From NCBI RefSeq assembly GCF_029946145.1, contig NZ_JAQSDY010000032.1:35480-99479 (forward strand): DNA of 64,000 nucleotides, written 5' to 3'. The stretch comes from Brevundimonas sp. GTDB lineage: Bacteria > Pseudomonadota > Alphaproteobacteria > Caulobacterales > Caulobacteraceae. The notes beneath the pieces are model-generated. The model was given only the letters and a program-made list of their open reading frames with translations. It did no database searches and was not told the origin of the DNA. Below, in pieces: positions 28,054 through 38,926 of the stretch (within the stretch, counting starts at the first letter, position 1; each line of letters opens with the position of its first letter). Both the position numbers and the translations under genes were made by a program.

Positions 28054-28697
28054 GCGAACTCCGTGGCGGCAGGCGTGAAATGGTCATGCAACAGGTCAAC
28101 GGCCTCGGCCAGCCGGAGGTCGATCTCGGCCAGGGCGTCGGTCCAGTGTTCGAGGGCGGACAGGTCGGTGCGGCCGTCCGAGACGCCGCGCAGGCCGATC
28201 ACGGGCAGGCCGAAACGGGCGGCGGCGCGGACCACGGCGAAGGTCTCCATATCGACCATGTCGGCATCGACGGCGTCATAGGCGGCGCCCGAAACGACGC
28301 TGGCCCCGGTGGCGAGCCGGGCCGTCGGCAGGGCGGCCGGCCCCGCGGCCAGCGGCAGGACGGCGGGCAGGCGCGGATACGGCGTCTCCCCTTTCGGAAA
28401 GCCCAGCACGCTGGCGTCCATGTCGCGGTAGCTGACCTCGATGACCCGGTAGACGCGGGCGTGGTCGAGGCTGCGCGAGCCCGCGGAGCCCAGCGAGACG
28501 ACCATGTCCGGCAGGGCGCCTTCGGCCCTCAGGCTCTCGAGCGCATGGGCCACGCCCACGGCGGCCTCGACGGGACCGACGCCGGTGATCAGGGGCCGGA
28601 TGCGCGCGCGCAGCGCCGGGCCGTATTCGGGCGCGGCGGCCATGACGCAGAGGGCGGTCTTCGGACCGAAGCTGGAAAGGATCCAGTCCCTGCTCAC
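28050..28697 (-). CDS. MTA/SAH nucleosidase-like phosphorylase-superfamily protein
   Basis: [54 protein letters not shown]. Confidence 0.82.
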   Translation of the reverse strand: MSRDWILSSFGPKTALCVMAAAPEYGPALRARIRPLITGVGPVEAAVGVAHALESLRAEGALPDMVVSLGSAGSRSLDHARVYRVIEVSYRDMDASVLGFPKGETPYPRLPAVLPLAAGPAALPTARLATGASVVSGAAYDAVDADMVDMETFAVVRAAARFGLPVIGLRGVSDGRTDLSALEHWTDALAEIDLRLAEAVDLLHDHFTPAATEFA

Positions 28698-30154
28698 GCC
28701 CGCCGCTCATAGAGGGCCGCGAAGAAGCCGTCGGTGCCTGTCGAGGCGGGCGACAGGCGGATGCGTCCGCCCTTCGCCTTGTCGCCGAGACCCGTGCGGG
28801 CGGCGTCGGACAGGGTCTTCGCCGCCAGCAGATCGGTCGCGGGCACGGGCCGGAAGCCGGGATGGGCCGCCTCGAAGGCGTCGGCGACGGCTTCGTTCTC
28901 CCGCGTCAGGATCGAGCAGGTGACATAGGCCAGCCGGCCGCCGGGTTTCACCAGCTGGGCGGCCTGGGCGAGGATGCGCAACTGCAGGGCGTGCAGGCGC
29001 TCGACTTCGTCGGCCTTCAGACGCCATGCGTCCTCCGGCCGGCGGCGCCAGGCGCCGGAGCCGCTGCAGGGGGCGTCGACGAAGACCAGGTCGGCCTTGC
29101 CGTTGAATTCCTCCACCCCGCCGCCGTTCGGGCCCAGCAGGCGCAGATCGGCGGCGACGCCGGCGCGCTCAAGCCGCGGACGGATGTTGTCGAGTCGCTT
29201 CTGCACCACATCGCAGGCGATCAATCCCCTTCCCTTCTCCCCTTGCGGGAGAAGGTGGCCCGCGGAGCGGGTCGGATGAGGGGTCTCACCGCCGTCTGCC
29301 GGGCTGTCGGACGACACTGGGGACCAACTGCGTGACCCCTCATCCGTCGGCCTTCGGCCGCCACCTTCTCCCGCAAGGGGAGAAGGGGACATCATCTGCG
29401 CCAGCGCCAGGGTCTTGCCGCCGCCCCCTGCGCAATAGTCGACGACGATGCTGTCGGGCGTGAAGCTCAGGCCCGATCCGGCCAGCCAGGTCACGATCTG
29501 GCTGCCTTCGTCCTGGATCTCGACCTCGCCGGCGTTGAAGGCCTTCAGGCCCTGCACATTCGGCGCGGGCTCGGACGGCAGGCGCAGGCCGACCGCCGAC
29601 CACGGCGTCGGCCTGGGCGTCAGGCCCCCGGCGGTCAGTTCGGCGCGGGCGGCCTCGACGGTGGTGCGGGCGGTGTTGACGCGCAGGTCGACGGGCGCGC
29701 GAGCCATCAGGGCGACGGCCTCCTCGCTCCAGCGGTCGCCGAAGGTCGTCTTCAGGTCCTCGGCCACGAACTCGGGCAGGCCGGCGGCGGCCCAGTCGGG
29801 CAGATCGCCCTCCCCGGCCTCGATGCGGGCGCGTTCCTGTTTGGACAGCGGACGCGGGCCGTAGCCGTCGCCCGCGTGCAGGGCCTCGATCTCTTCCAGC
29901 GTCAGGCCGTCCAGGAAGGCCAGCGAGCCGATCACCAGCGCCCGCCCATCCTCGCGCCCGCCCATGGCGCGGACCAGCCGGCCGCGCGAGCGCAGCACCT
30001 CATAGACCCGCTCGGCGACGGCGCGGCGGTCCTTGGACCCCGCATAGCGGTTGGCGGCGCCCCAGGCCTTGAGCACGACATCGGCGGGCGCGCGGCCCTG
30101 GGCGATGCTGTCGAGGACGGAGGCGGCGGAGGCCAGGCGGGCTGCTGGGGTCAA
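28694..30154 (-). CDS. rsmB: 16S rRNA m5C967 methyltransferase, RsmB-like, carrying an in-frame repeat insertion
   Basis: NVQGLKAFNAGEVEIQDEGSQIV, VVDYCAGGGGKTLALAQMM, VFVDAPCSGSGAWRRRPEDAW, GRLAYVTCSIL motifs. Confidence 0.88.
   Translation of the reverse strand: MTPAARLASAASVLDSIAQGRAPADVVLKAWGAANRYAGSKDRRAVAERVYEVLRSRGRLVRAMGGREDGRALVIGSLAFLDGLTLEEIEALHAGDGYGPRPLSKQERARIEAGEGDLPDWAAAGLPEFVAEDLKTTFGDRWSEEAVALMARAPVDLRVNTARTTVEAARAELTAGGLTPRPTPWSAVGLRLPSEPAPNVQGLKAFNAGEVEIQDEGSQIVTWLAGSGLSFTPDSIVVDYCAGGGGKTLALAQMMSPSPLAGEGGGRRPTDEGSRSWSPVSSDSPADGGETPHPTRSAGHLLPQGEKGRGLIACDVVQKRLDNIRPRLERAGVAADLRLLGPNGGGVEEFNGKADLVFVDAPCSGSGAWRRRPEDAWRLKADEVERLHALQLRILAQAAQLVKPGGRLAYVTCSILTRENEAVADAFEAAHPGFRPVPATDLLAAKTLSDAARTGLGDKAKGGRIRLSPASTGTDGFFAALYERRA
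29232..29388. repeat. Long inverted repeat (two ~54 bp arms, ~50 bp spacer), REP/BIME-like, inside the rsmB-like CDS
   Basis: Left CCCTTCTCCCCTTGCGGGAGAAGGTGGC...GGATGAGGGGTC; right is its inverted copy GACCCCTCATCC...GCCACCTTCTCCCGCAAGGGGAGAAGGG. Confidence 0.9.
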
Positions 30155-30163
30155 TTCAGGCTT

Positions 30164-32172
<2,009 letters not shown>

Positions 32173-32174
32173 CT

Positions 32175-32720
32175 ATGGTCCGCACGCTCATCAGCACCGC
32201 CCGCCGCCTCGCGCTCAAGATCGCGAGCTATGGCGTGATGCACCTGGTGGTCGCCATCCTGGTGGCCTTCGCCATCACGCGTGACTGGCGGCTGGCGCTG
32301 GCCGTGGGCGTGGTCGAGCCCTTCTTCCAGACCATCGCCTATTCGATCCACGACCGCGTCTGGCACCGGATCGAGCGGCGCAGGATGCTGTCAGGGCTGG
32401 AGGAGGCCTCGGAAGCCTTCACAGCCCGGCTGGAGATCATGGACCCGTATGAACAGACGCGCGCCCACGGCCACCATGGCCACAGCCACGCCCTGCCCCG
32501 CTCGTTCAAACAGGTCGCGCTCAAGACCGTCACCTATGGCGTGATGCATTTCGTTGTCGCCGTGGCGGTGGCCTTCGCCCTGACCCGCGACTGGAAGATC
32601 TCGCTGGCCATCGGCATCATCGAGCCCCTGGTGCAGACGGTCTTCTTCACCGCCCACGACCGCATCTGGACCCGGATCGAGGCGCGGAAGGCGGCGCGGG
32701 CTTCGGCCCTGACGGCCTGA
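32175..32720 (+). CDS. Membrane protein with two tandem DUF2061 units
   Basis: LKIASYGVMHLVVAILVAFAITRDWRLALAVGVVEPFFQTIAYSIHDRVW and LKTVTYGVMHFVVAVAVAFALTRDWKISLAIGIIEPLVQTVFFTAHDRIW; linker HGHHGHSH. Confidence 0.88.
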   Translation: MVRTLISTARRLALKIASYGVMHLVVAILVAFAITRDWRLALAVGVVEPFFQTIAYSIHDRVWHRIERRRMLSGLEEASEAFTARLEIMDPYEQTRAHGHHGHSHALPRSFKQVALKTVTYGVMHFVVAVAVAFALTRDWKISLAIGIIEPLVQTVFFTAHDRIWTRIEARKAARASALTA

Positions 32721-32836
32721 GCCAACGACTATCTGTCCACAGCGCCCCCTCAATCTCCTTCTGATTGTGCATGATCAGAAACACTACTTATGATAGGCAA
32801 CCCGGGTCCCGATGGGGGACTTGAAGGAGGTTGTTC

Positions 32837-33109
32837 ATGTACCCGCCAATCATCCGTTCGACTGCCGTACAGGCGAGCAAGGCTGCTGTCCTCGCAATCG
32901 CGCTCGCCGTCGGCTTCGGCGCCGCCCCGGTCGCCGCCTATCCTGCCTATTCCATCGAGATCGAGTACTTCTCGGACGCCACCTTCAATGACCCGGTCGG
33001 CGGACGCGGGATCACCTGTGGCGGCAATCAATGGCGTTGGGGGGAACAGACGGAGTTCGCCCGTTCCTATTCGGAATCCTGCGATCGGCCGGAACCGGTT
33101 CAGTTCTGA
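32837..33109 (+). CDS. Small secreted protein, DUF6289-like
   Basis: SD AAGGAGG 32824-32830, ATG 32837; signal peptide to AVAAYPAY, then YFSDATFNDPVGGRGITCGGNQWRWGEQTEFARSYSESC. Confidence 0.7.
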   Translation: MYPPIIRSTAVQASKAAVLAIALAVGFGAAPVAAYPAYSIEIEYFSDATFNDPVGGRGITCGGNQWRWGEQTEFARSYSESCDRPEPVQF

Positions 33110-33152
33110 GGCGTCGGGAAGGGTTGGATTTCCGGATCCAACCCTGACCCCC

Positions 33153-33899
33153 TCATTCTCCCGAACGTCCCGCCTGCCCTGATCCCGGCGGCTTTCGGTT
33201 CATCGCCACCAGGAAGACCTCGGCGCTGTCCTTCCGGCTCGACGCCGGCTTGACGTATTTGACCGTCTCGAACTCGGCGCGCAGCCGGGCCAGCACGCCG
33301 CCGGCGTCGCCGCCCTGGAAATTCTTCGACACGAAATGGCCGCCCGGCTTCAGCGTGCGGATGGCGAAGTCGGCGGCGATCTCGATCAGGGCGATGATCT
33401 TCAGGTGGTCGGTCTGACGGTGGCCGACGGTGTTGTGGGCCATGTCGGACAGGACCAGATCGGGCGGCCCGCCCAGCAGGTCGATCATCTGCTGATCCAC
33501 GCCCGGATGGGTGAAATCGGCCTGGATCATGATGGCGCCGGGCACCGGCTCGACCGGCAGCAGATCGACGCCGACCACCGAGATCGCGCCGCGCTTGCCC
33601 GCCACCTGGGCCCAGCCGCCGGGCGCGGCGCCCAGGTCGATGACCCGGCTGCCGTGTCTGATCAGGTGAAAACGGTCGTCGATCTCCAGCAGTTTGAAGG
33701 CCGCGCGGCTGCGCCAGCCCTCGGCGCGGGCGCGCTCGGACCATTTGTCGGACAGCTGGCGTTTGATCCATTGCTGGCTGGACATCGACTTGGTGTCCGC
33801 CGTCTTCATCTTGGTGCCCATGCCGCGGCCGGCGGCGGTCCCGCCCGAGGGCGGGCGCACCATGCGGCGTCGTTCTACGGGCTTTTCTTCGTCGCTCAT
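33153..33899 (-). CDS. rlmE: 23S rRNA 2'-O-ribose U2552 methyltransferase (FtsJ/RrmJ)
   Basis: SRAAFKLLEIDDRFHLIRHGSRVIDLGAAPGGWAQVA; DLVLSDMAHNTVGHRQTDH; FVSKNFQGG. Confidence 0.95.
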   Translation of the reverse strand: MSDEEKPVERRRMVRPPSGGTAAGRGMGTKMKTADTKSMSSQQWIKRQLSDKWSERARAEGWRSRAAFKLLEIDDRFHLIRHGSRVIDLGAAPGGWAQVAGKRGAISVVGVDLLPVEPVPGAIMIQADFTHPGVDQQMIDLLGGPPDLVLSDMAHNTVGHRQTDHLKIIALIEIAADFAIRTLKPGGHFVSKNFQGGDAGGVLARLRAEFETVKYVKPASSRKDSAEVFLVAMNRKPPGSGQAGRSGE

Positions 33900-33968
33900 C
33901 GCATCCACATAGCCCCGGAGGGGTTTGCGGGCTATGCACCCGCGACAATTCACAAAGGAGCGCGCCCG

Positions 33969-34433
33969 ATGGCCGACGAAACCCTGACCTTCACCCTGGA
34001 CACCGGCGACGGCGTCGACCGCGACGTCGTGATCAAGCTGCGCCCCGACCTGGCCCCGGGCCACGTCGCCCGCATCACCGAACTGGCGAAGGAAGGCTTC
34101 TACGACGGCGTGGTCTTCCACCGCGTCATTCCGGGCTTCATGGCCCAGGGCGGCGACCCGACCGGCACCGGCACCTCGGGCTCGAAGAAGCCGAACCTGA
34201 AGGCCGAGTTCTCGAAACAGCGTCACGCCCGCGGCGTCTGCTCCATGGCCCGCACCTCGGATCCCAACAGCGCCAACAGCCAGTTCTTCATCTGCCTGGA
34301 TGACGCCTCCTTCCTCGACGGCCAGTACACCGTCTGGGGCGAGGTCATCGAGGGCATGGACAATGTCGACGCCCTGCCCAAGGGCGAGCCGCCCCGCTCG
34401 CCGGGCAAGATCGTCAAGGCGACGGTCAGCTAA
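33969..34433 (+). CDS. Peptidyl-prolyl cis-trans isomerase, cyclophilin type
   Basis: ATG 33969; FYDGVVFHRVIPGFMAQGGDPTGTGTSG; MARTSDPNSANSQFFICLDD. Confidence 0.96.
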   Translation: MADETLTFTLDTGDGVDRDVVIKLRPDLAPGHVARITELAKEGFYDGVVFHRVIPGFMAQGGDPTGTGTSGSKKPNLKAEFSKQRHARGVCSMARTSDPNSANSQFFICLDDASFLDGQYTVWGEVIEGMDNVDALPKGEPPRSPGKIVKATVS

Positions 34434-34440
34434 AATCACG

Positions 34441-34470
34441 GGGCCGCTTCGCAAGAAGCGGCCCTTTCTT
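34441..34470 (+). terminator. Rho-independent terminator downstream of the PPIase gene
   Basis: GGGCCGCTTC-GCAA-GAAGCGGCCC followed by TTTCTT. Confidence 0.85.
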
Positions 34471-34492
34471 CATGGCGACGGATCGCGGTCGG

Positions 34493-36007
34493 TCAGCCCT
34501 GCGACCGGGCCAGAGCGTCGTCGTGGGCCGGCATGGCGGCGGCCGCCCGCCGGATGGCTTCGCGCAGCCCCGCCAGCCCCGGGATCAGCCGCGCGTCCGG
34601 GGCCTTGTCCGCCAGCGGATGGTGACGTTCAGGCGTCACCCCCTGCCCCAGCAGGACCGCGACCCAGCTGGGGTGCATGAACAGGCCCTCGCGGTCCAGC
34701 CGCACCGCGCCCCGGCTCCTGAACAGCTCGATCTTCTCCGCCAGGCTGTCAGGCGGCGCCATCGTGCGCACGTGGTCCCACAGCGGGGAATCGTCCCGCC
34801 GGGTGGCGTGGTAGTGCAGGATGATGAAGTCGCGGACGCGTTCCGCCTCCATGTCCATCGTCCGGTTGAATTCCCCACTGTCGACCGGATCGAACATCCG
34901 GTCCGGCCACAACTCTATCAGCGTCGTGATGGCCTTCTGGATCAGATAGATGCTGGTGGACTCCAGCGGTTCGATGAACCCCGCTGACAGGCCGACGGCG
35001 ACGCAGTTGCCGATCCAGTTGCGCGTTCGTTGGCCGGCCTTGAAGCGTAGGTGGTTCGGCTCGGCCAGCATATCGCCTTCCAGCCGCCCGATCAGCGCCG
35101 CGGCGGCCGTCTCGCGGTCCATGACCTCGCTGGAGTAGACATAGCCGTTGCCGACCCGGTGTTGCAGTGGGATGCGGAACTGCCACCCGCCCTTGAGCGC
35201 GGTCGCGCGGGTATAGGGCGTCCCCGCCCGGCTCAGGGCGCAGGGGATGGCCACGGCGCTGTCGCAGGGCAGCCAGTGCGACCAGTCCGCAAAGCCGGAG
35301 CGCAGGGTCTGTTCGATCAGCAGACCACGGAACCCCGAGCAGTCGATGAACAGGTCGCCCTCGATGGTCTCGCCGCGCTCCAGGGTCACGGAGCGGATCA
35401 GACCCCGCTCGTCCTGATCGACCTTCACCACCCTGCCCTCGACCCGCGTCACGCCGGCGGCTTCGGCCCGGCCGCGCAGGAAGGCGGCGTAGAGCCCCGC
35501 GTCCATCTGGTAGCCGTAGGTGAAGCTCGAACCCAGCGCGCCCGGCTCGCTGGCCGGATGCGTGAATCGCTCTTTGCGGGCCATCACCGCCGGCAGCGAA
35601 TAGTCGTCGATCGAGCCGACATCCGCGGTGCGCGACGCCTTCAGCCAGTAGTGGTGGAACGGCGCCTCCTCATTGCCGGCTCCGTGGACGCCGAACGGAT
35701 GGAAATAGGTTTCGCCTTCCGCACCCCAGTTCTCGAAGCGGATGCCGAGCTTGAAGGTCGCCCCGGTCGCCCGCATGAAATCCGCCTCGGTCACCTCGAT
35801 GCTGGCGTTGAAGGCCCGGAAGTGAGGCAGGGTCGATTCGCCCACCCCGACCGTCCCGATTTCGGCGGACTCGACCAGCGTGACCTTCAACCGGCCCGGA
35901 TCGACCAGCCGGTTGATCGCTGAAGCCGCCATCCAACCGGCCGTGCCGCCGCCAATGATCACGACCGAGCGGATGCGCCGGTCGCCGGTCGGGTCTGCGG
36001 TCGACAT
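34493..36007 (-). CDS. Flavin-dependent tryptophan-halogenase-family protein
   Basis: VVIIGGGTAGWMAA; GATFKLGIRFENW with the conserved Lys; GWQFRIPLQHRVGNGYVYSS (variant WxWxIP); GFIEPLESTSIYLIQ. Confidence 0.9.
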   Translation of the reverse strand: MSTADPTGDRRIRSVVIIGGGTAGWMAASAINRLVDPGRLKVTLVESAEIGTVGVGESTLPHFRAFNASIEVTEADFMRATGATFKLGIRFENWGAEGETYFHPFGVHGAGNEEAPFHHYWLKASRTADVGSIDDYSLPAVMARKERFTHPASEPGALGSSFTYGYQMDAGLYAAFLRGRAEAAGVTRVEGRVVKVDQDERGLIRSVTLERGETIEGDLFIDCSGFRGLLIEQTLRSGFADWSHWLPCDSAVAIPCALSRAGTPYTRATALKGGWQFRIPLQHRVGNGYVYSSEVMDRETAAAALIGRLEGDMLAEPNHLRFKAGQRTRNWIGNCVAVGLSAGFIEPLESTSIYLIQKAITTLIELWPDRMFDPVDSGEFNRTMDMEAERVRDFIILHYHATRRDDSPLWDHVRTMAPPDSLAEKIELFRSRGAVRLDREGLFMHPSWVAVLLGQGVTPERHHPLADKAPDARLIPGLAGLREAIRRAAAAMPAHDDALARSQG

Positions 36008-36061
36008 GTCGATTTCCTCGTCCCGCCATTCGGGGGACAGACCTGTACGGCCGTGAGTGGG

Positions 36062-37210
36062 CTACTCGATCTCGACCACCTCGACCCGGGCGCCGTTCAG
36101 CACCAGGGCGATCTCGCCGCGCTTGAGCTTCAGCGCGTCCTCGCCGAACAGCTGGCGACGCCAGCCCTTCAGCGCGTCGACGTCGGCCTCGTCGTCCAGG
36201 GCGATCTTCTCGAGATCGGCGACATTGGCCAGCAGCTTGGTCGCCACCCCGGCGTTGTCGCTCTTGGCCTTCAGCAGGACCTTCAACAGCTCGACCACCG
36301 ACGGCGGAGCCGGCTGGTTGTGGGCGGGGCGCTCCAGCTTGGGCGCATGGGCTTCCGGGTCCTCCAGAACGCGCTTCAGTTCGGCGGACAGTTCGAGGCC
36401 GAGGCGCGAGGCGCCGAAGCCCTTGGGCACGGACCGCAGGCGGTTGAAGGCGTCGGCATCCGTCGGACCCTGGGCCGCGATCTCGTCGATGGCCTCGTCC
36501 TTGAGGATGCGCCCGCGCGGCTGGTCGCGTTCCTGGGCCGTGCGCTCGCGCCAGACGGCGGTGGCGACGAAGGCCGAAAGATATTTCGCCGACCATTTCT
36601 TGGGCTTCAGCCGCTTCCAGGCTTTTTCCGGATCGGTGTCATAGAGGGCGGGATCGGTCAGATCCTCCATCTCGGCCATGACCCAGTCCAGACGGCCTTC
36701 CTTCTGCAGCCGGTCGCGCAGCTTGGGATACAGGGCCGCAAGGTGGGTCACGTCGCCCAGCGCATAGACCAGCTGGGCCTCCGACAGCGGACGGCGGGCC
36801 CAGTCGGTGAAGCGGCTGCCCTTGTCGACTTCCTGACGCAGCATCTGGCGGACCAGGGCCTCATACGAGACCTGATCGCCGAAGCCGGCGGCCATGGCCG
36901 CCACCTGGGTGTCGAACATCGGCCTGGGCATGGCGCCCAGCTTGACGAAGATTTCCGTGTCCTGACGGGCGGCGTGGAAGACCTTGATGATCTTCGGATC
37001 GCGCAGCAGGTCGAGGAAGGGCTCCAGGTCCAGACCCTCGGCCATCGGGTCGATGATGGCGGCGTCCGTGGCCGACGCGGCCTGGATCAGGCAGAGGCGC
37101 GGCCAATAGGTCGTCTCCCGCATGAACTCGGTGTCGACGGTGATGAAGGGCTGGTCGGCCAAGCGTTCGCAGAATGCGCGAAGCGCCTCGGTGGTGGTGA
37201 TCGGCGTCAT
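36062..37210 (-). CDS. rnd: Ribonuclease D
   Basis: FITVDTEFMRETTYWPRLCLIQAA; VFHAARQDTEIF; ALGDVTHLAALYPKL. Confidence 0.96.
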   Translation of the reverse strand: MTPITTTEALRAFCERLADQPFITVDTEFMRETTYWPRLCLIQAASATDAAIIDPMAEGLDLEPFLDLLRDPKIIKVFHAARQDTEIFVKLGAMPRPMFDTQVAAMAAGFGDQVSYEALVRQMLRQEVDKGSRFTDWARRPLSEAQLVYALGDVTHLAALYPKLRDRLQKEGRLDWVMAEMEDLTDPALYDTDPEKAWKRLKPKKWSAKYLSAFVATAVWRERTAQERDQPRGRILKDEAIDEIAAQGPTDADAFNRLRSVPKGFGASRLGLELSAELKRVLEDPEAHAPKLERPAHNQPAPPSVVELLKVLLKAKSDNAGVATKLLANVADLEKIALDDEADVDALKGWRRQLFGEDALKLKRGEIALVLNGARVEVVEIE

Positions 37211-37290
37211 TCGGATGCTATAGCCCCGCGCAATATGGTTGTGGCAAGAGCCGCCGCAGAAAACCTCCCACTGATTCAGGCCCGTGACCC

Positions 37291-38340
37291 ATGAGCGACA
37301 CCTCCGATTCCCGGAATGACGGCCTCAGGAACGGTCTGACCTATGCGGACGCGGGCGTCGACATCGACGCCGGCGAGATGCTGGTGGACGCCATCAAGCC
37401 TCTGGCGAAGTCGACGCGCCGGCCCGGCGCCGAGGCGTCGCTGGGGGGATTCGGGGCTCTGTTCGACCTCAAGGCCGCCGGATTCGAGGACCCGCTGATC
37501 GTCGCCACCACCGACGGCGTCGGCACCAAGCTGAAGATCGCCATCGAAACCGGCCGCCATGACGGCGTCGGCATCGACCTGGTGGCCATGTGCGTCAACG
37601 ACCTGCTGGCCCAGGGCGCGGAGCCGCTGCTGTTCCTCGACTACTACGCCACCGGCAGGCTCGAGATCGACGCCGCCAAACGCGTCGTCGCCGGAATCGC
37701 CGAGGGCTGCCGTCAGGCCGGCTGCGCCCTGGTGGGCGGCGAAACCGCCGAAATGCCCGGCATGTACCAGGGCGGTGACTACGATCTCGCCGGCTTCTCG
37801 CTCGGCGCGGTCGAGCGCGGGCACGCCCTGCCGTACCTGGACCGCCAACAGGCGGGCGACCTCATCATCGGCCTCGCCTCCTCGGGTCCCCATTCGAACG
37901 GCTATTCGCTGATCCGCAAGGTGATCGAGAAGTCCGGCCTGTCCTGGGGCGACGACGCCCCCTTCGCCAAGGACCGCACCCTGGCCCAGGCGCTGATGGA
38001 GCCGACCCGCATCTATGTGAAGCCGGTGCTGCCGCTGATGAAGGCCGGACTGGTCAAGGGCGCGGCCCACATCACGGGCGGCGGCCTGATCGAGAACCCG
38101 CCCCGCTGCATCGCCGAGGGCCTGCAGGCCGGCTTCGACTGGGCCGCCTGGCCCATGCCGCACGTATTCCAGTGGCTGGGCGAGGTCGGGGGCATCTCGG
38201 ATCACGAGCTGCGTCGCACCTTCAACTGCGGCATCGGCTTCATCCTGATCGTCGCCCCCGAGAATGCCGAGCCCGTGCTGGAGGCCCTGCTCAACGCCGG
38301 CGAGGTCGCCTTCGTCTGCGGGCAGCTGGAAGACGTCTAG
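37291..38340 (+). CDS. purM: Phosphoribosylformylglycinamidine cyclo-ligase
   Basis: [53 protein letters not shown]. Confidence 0.98.
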   Translation: MSDTSDSRNDGLRNGLTYADAGVDIDAGEMLVDAIKPLAKSTRRPGAEASLGGFGALFDLKAAGFEDPLIVATTDGVGTKLKIAIETGRHDGVGIDLVAMCVNDLLAQGAEPLLFLDYYATGRLEIDAAKRVVAGIAEGCRQAGCALVGGETAEMPGMYQGGDYDLAGFSLGAVERGHALPYLDRQQAGDLIIGLASSGPHSNGYSLIRKVIEKSGLSWGDDAPFAKDRTLAQALMEPTRIYVKPVLPLMKAGLVKGAAHITGGGLIENPPRCIAEGLQAGFDWAAWPMPHVFQWLGEVGGISDHELRRTFNCGIGFILIVAPENAEPVLEALLNAGEVAFVCGQLEDV

Positions 38341-38801
38341 CCCGCGTCCAGACTGCTCCAGGTCACCCGGACCACCGTCGCCCGTCCCTCGTTCTGGCGC
38401 ACCGAAACCGTCACCCCGCCGCGGGTCCAGATCGGCCGGTTGGCCGGCTGATCAGCCTCGGGCGCGAAGCCCTGTTCGCGCAGGACCGGCTGGACCGAGG
38501 TCCGGACCCCGTCCAGACCGCCGCGACGCGCCTGGATGACGCACACCCTGTTGAGATTGCCGTCGTCGGCGCTGCCCGTCGTCGTCAGCCGCAGCAGATA
38601 AGCCTGGTCCTCGCTCTGGAAATTCAGCGTGTCCTCGTCCGCGGCGGGGGCGGAGACGAGTCCCAGCACCTCCAGCGCGGTCGCGTCCCGGGCCTCGCCC
38701 GTCACATAGGGCAGGCAGACGTCGGTCAGGATGCTGCGCGTCATGTCGGGCGGCGGCGCGGGCGAAGCTGCGAGCGCGGCCGCGAGAACAAGAGCGAGCA
38801 T
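38337..38801 (-). CDS. Hypothetical secreted protein
   Basis: ATG 38801 ([44 protein letters not shown]) with a signal peptide; stop overlaps the purM stop. Confidence 0.7.
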   Translation of the reverse strand: MLALVLAAALAASPAPPPDMTRSILTDVCLPYVTGEARDATALEVLGLVSAPAADEDTLNFQSEDQAYLLRLTTTGSADDGNLNRVCVIQARRGGLDGVRTSVQPVLREQGFAPEADQPANRPIWTRGGVTVSVRQNEGRATVVRVTWSSLDAG

Positions 38802-38926
38802 CAGGAAATCTCCGAGCGTCCGGCCACTGTTTCCGAGCCATGCGATCCGCGCAAGCGGCGCAGCGCCGTTGACCCGGAAGGACCCGCCCGGCAAGGTCCC
38901 CGCCTTCCCACCAAGCGAGGTCGCCG

